Assembly: GCA_021775595.1 (NCBI GenBank)
Contig: JAJFHN010000027.1
Coordinates: 1 to 48,454, forward strand
Origin: Hyphomicrobiales bacterium
GTDB taxonomy: Bacteria > Pseudomonadota > Alphaproteobacteria > Rhizobiales > Methyloligellaceae
DNA length: 48,454 nucleotides
Reading direction: 5' to 3'
Shown: one piece after another, positions 43,322 to 48,454 of the stretch
How positions within the stretch are numbered: position 1 is the stretch's first letter
How the letters are laid out: each line of letters opens with the position of its first letter
Translations under genes and position numbers: made by a program
The notes under the pieces: generated by a model
The model's input: only the letters and a program-made list of their open reading frames with translations
Told to the model about the DNA's origin: nothing
Databases searched by the model: none

Positions 43322-44203
43322 TCAGCGCTGACAGCGCGCGCAAAAAAATGTCGACCGGCCGCTTTGAACGATGCGTTGAATTGTGCCGCGGCACGCGGCG
43401 CGGGGGCAATTTTGCCCCTCCCGCCCATAGACTGCAAACGAATGTTGAAAATAGCCGAGCGAACCGTCGGCGTGCTGGTAGTCCTTGAGGCTCGATCCAC
43501 CGGCTGCGATGGCATCCGCCAGCACCGATTTGACCGCCTCGGTCAGGCGGTTTGCCCGGACGCCGGGCCCACCGGTTGATTTGGCCAGGCTCGCTGCGGC
43601 TCGCTCCGGCGACAGCCCAGCGCGGTGCAACGCTTCGCAGACATAAATATTACCGAGCCCGGCAATCAATTTTTGATCGAGCAGCGCTGCCTTGAGCGGC
43701 GTCTGCTTGTTGGCGAACGCGCCCGCCATAAACGCCGGCGTCAAATCGTCACTCAAGGGCTCCACGCCCAACCCGCGAAAAAGCTTGTGTTGGCCAAGGT
43801 CCGTTTCGCCGATCAGGTCCATGAATCCGAACCGCCGCACGTCGTTGTAGACGACACGCGTGTTGCTGCTCATGTGGAAAACGACGTGATCGTGCGCATC
43901 GCCGCGATCGGCTGCGATCGCATCGGGGTTGGCGTGACCGCTGCTATTGGTCTGGTGGACGGTGAACCGGCCGCTCATGCCCAAATGCATGGCCAGCACA
44001 TCGCCGCTATCGAGACGACCGAGCAGATATTTCGCCCGCCGCTCGAGCGCCGCCATTCGCACCCCCTCCAGCCGCTCGCCAAAGCGCTCGGGAAACGGAA
44101 ACCGCAAATTGGGCCGGCGCTGCTCGACGCGCTCGAATCGCGCGCCAACCAGCGCGCCCTCAAGCCCCCTGCGTACCGTTTCAACCTCCGGCAATTCAGG
44201 CAT
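43322..44203 (-). CDS. mutM: Formamidopyrimidine-DNA glycosylase
   Basis: A 293-residue enzyme from the ATG at 44203 ([17 protein letters not shown] after Met). It excises 8-oxoguanine and ring-opened purines and nicks the strand. Pro2 and Glu3 are the catalytic residues, a conserved lysine lies in ERRAKYLLG, and the C-terminal zinc finger has NCPRAACRG and FFCARCQR. The frame stays open upstream to 44365, but only the internal ATG gives the required N-terminal proline. GAGGGTG lies before it. It is divergent from ubiE and leads into the enoyl-CoA hydratase gene. Confidence 0.97.
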   Translation of the reverse strand: MPELPEVETVRRGLEGALVGARFERVEQRRPNLRFPFPERFGERLEGVRMAALERRAKYLLGRLDSGDVLAMHLGMSGRFTVHQTNSSGHANPDAIAADRGDAHDHVVFHMSSNTRVVYNDVRRFGFMDLIGETDLGQHKLFRGLGVEPLSDDLTPAFMAGAFANKQTPLKAALLDQKLIAGLGNIYVCEALHRAGLSPERAAASLAKSTGGPGVRANRLTEAVKSVLADAIAAGGSSLKDYQHADGSLGYFQHSFAVYGREGQNCPRAACRGTIQRIVQSGRSTFFCARCQR

Positions 44204-44294
44204 TGCACCCTCGGGAAACCATAAGCGGTAAAACCGGTCAATCCGGCGGGTCGAACCATAGCCTCCCCATCCCGGCTGCGCTATTCTTGCGGCC

Positions 44295-45071
44295 ATGGGT
44301 GACGCAAGCAGAACTGGATCCCGCAGCGGCAGCGGGCAATTCGACCTGCCCAATCTCAGCGCCAAGGAGCGCCAGGGATTGGTCGGCCAGGTCTTTGCGC
44401 GCGTCGCCGAACGCTATGATCTGATGAACGATTTGATGTCGGGCGGTCTGCACCGGCGCTGGAAGGACGATCTCATCGCCTGGATGGCGCCTCCCAAATC
44501 GGCCAAGCCCTACCGGTTGATCGACGTCGCAGGCGGCACCGGCGACATTGCGACGCGATTTCTGCGCGCCGCCGGACCCAAAGCCGAAGCGGTCATTTGC
44601 GATCTCTCACCCGAGATGCTCGCCGTCGGCCGCCGCAGGGCCGAGGGCGCCTGGCGCCAGCGGCTCAGCTTCGTTGAAGCAAACGCCGAATCGCTGCCGC
44701 TCGAGACCAGTTGCGCCGACGCCTATACGATTGCGTTTGGCATCCGCAATGTCAGCGATCGCGCCCGCGCGCTGAACGAAGCCTACCGGGTGCTGAAACC
44801 CGGCGGCCGCTTGTTGATCCTTGAATTCTCACACACCGATGTGCCAATTCTCGATACGCTCTATGAGCAATTTTCCGAGCGCGCCATTCCAGCACTCGGT
44901 GCAGCGGTCGCGGGCGACGCCGCCTCATACCGCTATTTGATTGAGAGCATCCGTGAGTTCCCCGATCAGGAGACTTTTGCGGACTTGATTTCGGGCGCCG
45001 GTTTCGCCCAGGTCAAATACCGTAATTTAAGCGGCGGCATCGCGGCGATTCATTCCGCCTGGCGTCTGTGA
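44295..45071 (+). CDS. ubiE: Ubiquinone/menaquinone C-methyltransferase
   Basis: A 258-residue SAM-dependent methyltransferase in ubiquinone biosynthesis. Key motifs are VGQVFARVAERYDLMNDLMSGG, SAM motif I DVAGGTGDIATRF, AFGIRNVSDRARAL and LKPGGRLLILEF. It methylates the benzoquinone ring. Its stop overlaps the ubiB GTG (GTGA, 45068-45071), so the two are translationally coupled, as is usual. It is divergent from mutM. Confidence 0.97.
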   Translation: MGDASRTGSRSGSGQFDLPNLSAKERQGLVGQVFARVAERYDLMNDLMSGGLHRRWKDDLIAWMAPPKSAKPYRLIDVAGGTGDIATRFLRAAGPKAEAVICDLSPEMLAVGRRRAEGAWRQRLSFVEANAESLPLETSCADAYTIAFGIRNVSDRARALNEAYRVLKPGGRLLILEFSHTDVPILDTLYEQFSERAIPALGAAVAGDAASYRYLIESIREFPDQETFADLISGAGFAQVKYRNLSGGIAAIHSAWRL

Positions 45072-46678
45072 GGGTTTTGCCGGTGTTCAGTGCCATATCG
45101 AACACGTTGAGATTGACCCGCGCGGGTTTTGTTCTGTTCCGCCATGGCGCGCGCGTGATTCCCGGAGACGTGGCCCTGCCCGAGCCCGTCAAGGTCTTCA
45201 AGCGCATCTGGCCCCAGGCCAGCAGCAAAGACAACAAGCATCAAATCGCTGGCCGCGGCAACGAGACGCGACTGGCCAGCGCCCTGACATCGCTTGGTCC
45301 AAGTTACGTCAAACTCGGACAATTTCTGGCCACCCGTGACGACATTGTCGGACGCGAACTGGCGCGTGATCTCTCCCGCTTGCAGGACCGCTTGCCGCCT
45401 TTTTCGAATGCCGAAGCCGAACGCACCGTTGCCGAGGCGCTCGGCGCCGAAGTGTCTGAACTCTATGAGGAGTTTGGCCCCGCCGTCGCTGCCGCATCGA
45501 TCGCGCAGGTGCACCGCGCCAAGACGCGCGATGGGGCCGGTCACGCCCGCGACGTCGCGGTGAAAATTCTGCGACCTCGGGTGGAGACCCGCTTTGGCAA
45601 AGACCTCGAGAGTTACTATTTCGCCGCCCGCACCATCGAGCGCCTCAGTCCCGCTTCGCGCCGCCTGCGCCCGGTCGCCGTTGTCGACACCCTGGCCAAG
45701 TCTGTCGCGATCGAGATGGATCTGCGCATGGAAGCCGCCGCCATATCCGAGATGGCCGAGAACATCGCCGGTGACGAGGGCTTCCGCGTACCCAAAGTCG
45801 ACTGGTCGCGCAGCGCAAAGCGCGTTCTAACGCTGGAGTGGGTCGATGGCATTCCACTCTCCGATCACACCGCGCTCAAAGCCGCCGGCCACGATCTTGA
45901 GCGCCTCGGCGACACGCTGATCCAAAGTTTCCTGCGCCACGCCATGCGCGACGGCTTCTTTCATGCCGACATGCACCCCGGCAATCTGTTCGTCGACGTC
46001 GAGGGCGACATCGTGGCCGTCGACTTCGGCATCATGGGTCGGCTGACCAAGATCGAGCGCCGCTTCCTGGCTGAGATCCTTTATGGCTTCATCACCCGCG
46101 ATTACAGGCGCGTCTCGGAAGTGCATTTCGAAGCGGGTTACGTGCCGCGCAAACACTCGATCGATCAGTTCGCACAAGCCCTGCGCGCCATCGGCGAACC
46201 ATTGATGGACCGCACGGCAGAAGAAATCTCCATGGCGCAGCTGCTCGGCCAATTGCTGCAATACACCGACGTCTTCGACATGCAGACCCAGCCACAACTT
46301 ATCCTTTTGCAAAAAACCATGGTCGTGGTTGAGGGTGTCGGACGCATGCTCAATCCCAAGCTGAATATCTGGCAGACCTCCGAACCCGTTGTGCGTGGCT
46401 GGATCGAGAACGAAATGGGTGCCGAAGCGCGGTTGGCCGGCGCGGCTGAAGGCGCCGCCAGCGTCGGTCATTTCATTGGCGAAATTCCGCGGCTCTTGGC
46501 CGAGGGCGAACGCGCCGCCGGCGCCTTCGCCGATATGGCCGAGGACGGCCTGCGGCTGGATTCCTACTCCATAGACCGCCTCGCCGATGCCCAAGCGAAA
46601 CGCAACAGAATGTCCCGCATCGCAATTTGGCTGGCGGCCCTCTCGCTCGCCGTAATCGCCTATTCGCTGCTGAGTTAG
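45068..46678 (+). CDS. ubiB: Ubiquinone biosynthesis ABC1-family protein UbiB
   Basis: A 536-residue atypical kinase-like membrane protein needed for ubiquinone synthesis. It begins with GTG and shows the KxGQ motif in YVKLGQFLATRDDIVG, the alanine-rich loop in AAASIAQVHRAK, a catalytic-loop block in FFHADMHPGNLFV and DFGIMGRL. A C-terminal hydrophobic helix (IAIWLAALSLAVIAYSLL) anchors it. The overlap with ubiE supports joint translation. Confidence 0.96.
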   Translation: MRVLPVFSAISNTLRLTRAGFVLFRHGARVIPGDVALPEPVKVFKRIWPQASSKDNKHQIAGRGNETRLASALTSLGPSYVKLGQFLATRDDIVGRELARDLSRLQDRLPPFSNAEAERTVAEALGAEVSELYEEFGPAVAAASIAQVHRAKTRDGAGHARDVAVKILRPRVETRFGKDLESYYFAARTIERLSPASRRLRPVAVVDTLAKSVAIEMDLRMEAAAISEMAENIAGDEGFRVPKVDWSRSAKRVLTLEWVDGIPLSDHTALKAAGHDLERLGDTLIQSFLRHAMRDGFFHADMHPGNLFVDVEGDIVAVDFGIMGRLTKIERRFLAEILYGFITRDYRRVSEVHFEAGYVPRKHSIDQFAQALRAIGEPLMDRTAEEISMAQLLGQLLQYTDVFDMQTQPQLILLQKTMVVVEGVGRMLNPKLNIWQTSEPVVRGWIENEMGAEARLAGAAEGAASVGHFIGEIPRLLAEGERAAGAFADMAEDGLRLDSYSIDRLADAQAKRNRMSRIAIWLAALSLAVIAYSLLS

Positions 46679-46724
46679 ATCATCGCGCCTTGCTTGCAAA
46701 TTACCTAGATTGTAAGTTATCTCC

Positions 46725-48194
46725 ATGAAACTTTCATCCTGGCTCAACGATACAGGCACCCGCGCCTGCGATTTCGCCAAGGCCATCGGCACCACCGAAG
46801 CCACAGTCAGCCGCCTGAGACATGGACGTGCGCAACCTTCGCTCGACTTGGCTTGGCGTATTTCCGATGCAACGGGCGGCGCGGTTACGGCAAACGATTT
46901 CATGGTACGTAAGTCCGACGCCAAACTGAGCGCGGTCGAAACACAGGGTTCAAACGGCGGTGGCGACTTCGATGGCAAGAGTGTGCTGCTCATTATGGGC
47001 GGCGGCATTGCAGCCTATAAGGCGCTCGATCTCATCCGCCGGATCAAGGAGCGCGGTGGGCGCATCCGCGTGATTTTGACCGAGGCCGCCCAGGAATTTG
47101 TCACGCCAATCTCCGTCTCCGCCTTGGCCCAGGAGAAGGCTTACACCGATCTATTCGATTTGAAGGACGAGGCCGAGATCGGACATATCCGCCTGGCGCG
47201 CGAGGCTGACATCATCGTTGTCGCGCCGGCCACAGCTTCGCTTATGGCCAAGATGGCGGCAGGTCTGGCCGACGATTTGGCCACCGCCACGCTGCTCGCG
47301 GCCGATGCGCCCATTTTATTGGCGCCCGCAATGAACCCGCATATGTGGGCGCATGCCGCAACACGGCGCAACGCCGATCGCTTGATGGGCGATGGCGTTT
47401 CGCTGATCGGTCCAAACGTTGGCGAAATGGCCGAGAGCGGCGAATGGGGCCTTGGCCGCATGGCCGAGGTACCGGAGATCGTCGCCGCCGTTTCCACCCA
47501 CCTCGGCGGTATTGGCGACGGCTTGCTTACCGGTCTCCACGTGCTCGTCACGTCCGGTCCAACCCACGAGCCGCTTGACCCCGTGCGCTATGTCGCCAAC
47601 CGTTCATCCGGACGCCAAGGCCATGCGATCGCCGCCGCCGCACACCGGCTGGGCGCTCGGGTGACGCTGGTGAGCGGTCCAACGAACGAACCCGATCCGC
47701 CCGGCGTCGATACCCAGCACGTCGAAACCGCCGATCAGATGATGGCGGCGGTCGAGGGTGCGCTCCCTGCGGACATCGCGGTCTGTGCGGCCGCCGTCGC
47801 CGACTGGAAATCGCGGGCGCCCGAACTTGAAAAGATGAAAAAGCAGTCCGGCCAAGAGACCTTGACGCTGACGCTCGAGCGCAATCCCGATATTTTAGCC
47901 GCGCTCTCGCAAGACCCGACGCGGCGCCCGCGCCTCGTCATCGGCTTTGCGGCCGAGACCGAAAGCGTCGTCGAGCACGCCACCCGGAAGCGCCAGGCAA
48001 AGGGTTGCGATTGGATCATCGCCAACGATGTCTCATCGCAAACAGGCATCATGGGGGGTTCAGCCAATACGGTTCATGTCATAACGGCTGCTGGCGCCGA
48101 GGCATGGCCCTCCATGGCAAAGACGCAAGTCGCTGACAAGCTGATGCGCCTGGCCGGCCGGCATATGTCGAATCTGGCGCAGGCGGCGGAGTAG
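46725..48194 (+). CDS. coaBC: CoaBC (phosphopantothenoylcysteine synthetase/decarboxylase) with N-terminal HTH domain
   Basis: A 489-residue protein of which the last 405 are CoaBC. The CoaC half has [35 protein letters not shown] (catalytic His) and APAMNPHMW; the CoaB half has [20 protein letters not shown] and GFAAETES. It makes phosphopantetheine on the way to coenzyme A. Residues 1-62 form an XRE/Cro-like helix-turn-helix ([25 protein letters not shown]), then a Gly/Asn-rich linker. The fusion is one continuous frame with no start codon or ribosome site suggesting two genes. The usual active-site Cys in the ACGD segment is replaced by AESGEWG. It lies 46 bases after ubiB. Confidence 0.9.
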   Translation: MKLSSWLNDTGTRACDFAKAIGTTEATVSRLRHGRAQPSLDLAWRISDATGGAVTANDFMVRKSDAKLSAVETQGSNGGGDFDGKSVLLIMGGGIAAYKALDLIRRIKERGGRIRVILTEAAQEFVTPISVSALAQEKAYTDLFDLKDEAEIGHIRLAREADIIVVAPATASLMAKMAAGLADDLATATLLAADAPILLAPAMNPHMWAHAATRRNADRLMGDGVSLIGPNVGEMAESGEWGLGRMAEVPEIVAAVSTHLGGIGDGLLTGLHVLVTSGPTHEPLDPVRYVANRSSGRQGHAIAAAAHRLGARVTLVSGPTNEPDPPGVDTQHVETADQMMAAVEGALPADIAVCAAAVADWKSRAPELEKMKKQSGQETLTLTLERNPDILAALSQDPTRRPRLVIGFAAETESVVEHATRKRQAKGCDWIIANDVSSQTGIMGGSANTVHVITAAGAEAWPSMAKTQVADKLMRLAGRHMSNLAQAAE

Positions 48195-48200
48195 ATACCG

Positions 48201-48454
48201 TGCATGAAACCATTCAAATCCGCCTGGAAATCTTGCCCCATGGCGAAGGATTGCCGCTGCCGGCCTACCAAACCGATGGCGCCGCCGGTATGGACATGGT
48301 TGCGGCCTTTACCGATGATGCGCCTCTGACCATCAAACCCGGTGACCGGGCCTTGGTGCCGACCGGCCTCAAGCTCGCTCTGCCGCCGGGATACGAGGCC
48401 CAGGTTCGGCCCCGCTCGGGATTGGCGCTTGAGCACGGTGTGACCGTGTTGAAC
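48201..48454 (+). CDS. dut: dUTP pyrophosphatase, N-terminal part (runs off right edge)
   Basis: The GTG at 48201, six bases after the coaBC stop, opens a frame that stays open to the window end (84 codons plus two bases). Trimeric dUTPase motifs are visible: motif 1 DGAAGMDM, the [20 protein letters not shown] stretch and motif 2 [17 protein letters not shown]. It converts dUTP to dUMP. The C-terminal glycine-rich motif 5 lies outside the window. The order coaBC-dut is usual in Hyphomicrobiales. Confidence 0.96.

Noticed and set aside
45827-47008. Long minus-strand frame opposite ubiB and coaBC
   Set aside because: Antisense shadow; both plus-strand genes have complete motifs.

Overview
The window is a GC-rich chromosomal segment of an alphaproteobacterium, most likely a member of the Hyphomicrobiales (Rhizobiales) or a close relative. 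This rests on the replication block dnaA-dnaN-recF-gyrB, the linked block rpsT / enoyl-CoA hydratase - mutM / ubiE-ubiB-coaBC-dut, and several alphaproteobacterial markers: MmcB, a RegB/RegA redox pair, a BigR-type ArsR regulator beside a persulfide dioxygenase, an intracellular PHB depolymerase, and a LexA-type box of the alphaproteobacterial form GAAC-N7-GAAC. I saw no insertion sequence, prophage, CRISPR array or plasmid gene. All family calls were made by reading motifs; no database search was run.

Layout. 1-8.1 kb: the 5' end of polA (runs off the left edge), a small exported protein, an SGNH hydrolase, a ThDP-dependent decarboxylase/synthase, an alpha/beta hydrolase, tRNA-Arg(CCG), a coiled-coil protein of unknown function, alanine dehydrogenase and a small membrane protein. 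8.1-14.8 kb: a likely stand-alone structured RNA, a 49-residue zinc-ribbon protein, the bigR + persulfide dioxygenase pair, an IsdG-type haem monooxygenase, an exported trypsin-like protease with a peptidoglycan-binding domain, a dienelactone-hydrolase-like protein, an exported glutathione peroxidase and spermidine synthase. 14.8-20.5 kb (minus): a Lon-family protease with no standard start codon, overlapped by a UspA-like gene, preceded by the ergothioneine pair egtB-egtD. 20.7-27.9 kb: mmcB, regB-regA, a divergent operon of ABC ATPase, ABC permease and senC, then phaZ and a YgjP-type metalloprotein. 28-31.9 kb (minus): a bifunctional penicillin-binding protein, a 64-residue protein under a predicted LexA box, the abasic-site protein YedK/HMCES and a DUF2652 protein. 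32-39.9 kb (minus): gyrB, recF, dnaN, dnaA, a rhodanese and rpsT. 40-42.5 kb: a three-gene module resembling sxtJ, sxtK and sxtI of saxitoxin clusters. 42.5-48.4 kb: echA-mutM on the minus strand, divergent from ubiE-ubiB-coaBC-dut.

Functional themes. Redox and sulfur stress recur: the BigR regulator keeps both sensor cysteines, next to a persulfide dioxygenase, ergothioneine synthesis, glutathione peroxidase, RegBA and SenC. DNA repair is also well represented (polA, mmcB, yedK, mutM, recF and a predicted SOS-controlled small gene). The least explained items are the Lon-like gene's start, the 64-residue SOS-box gene, the HTH-CoaBC fusion, the sxtJ/K/I-like module, the structured RNA at 8.33-8.52 kb, and two strong minus-strand terminators that follow no visible gene.
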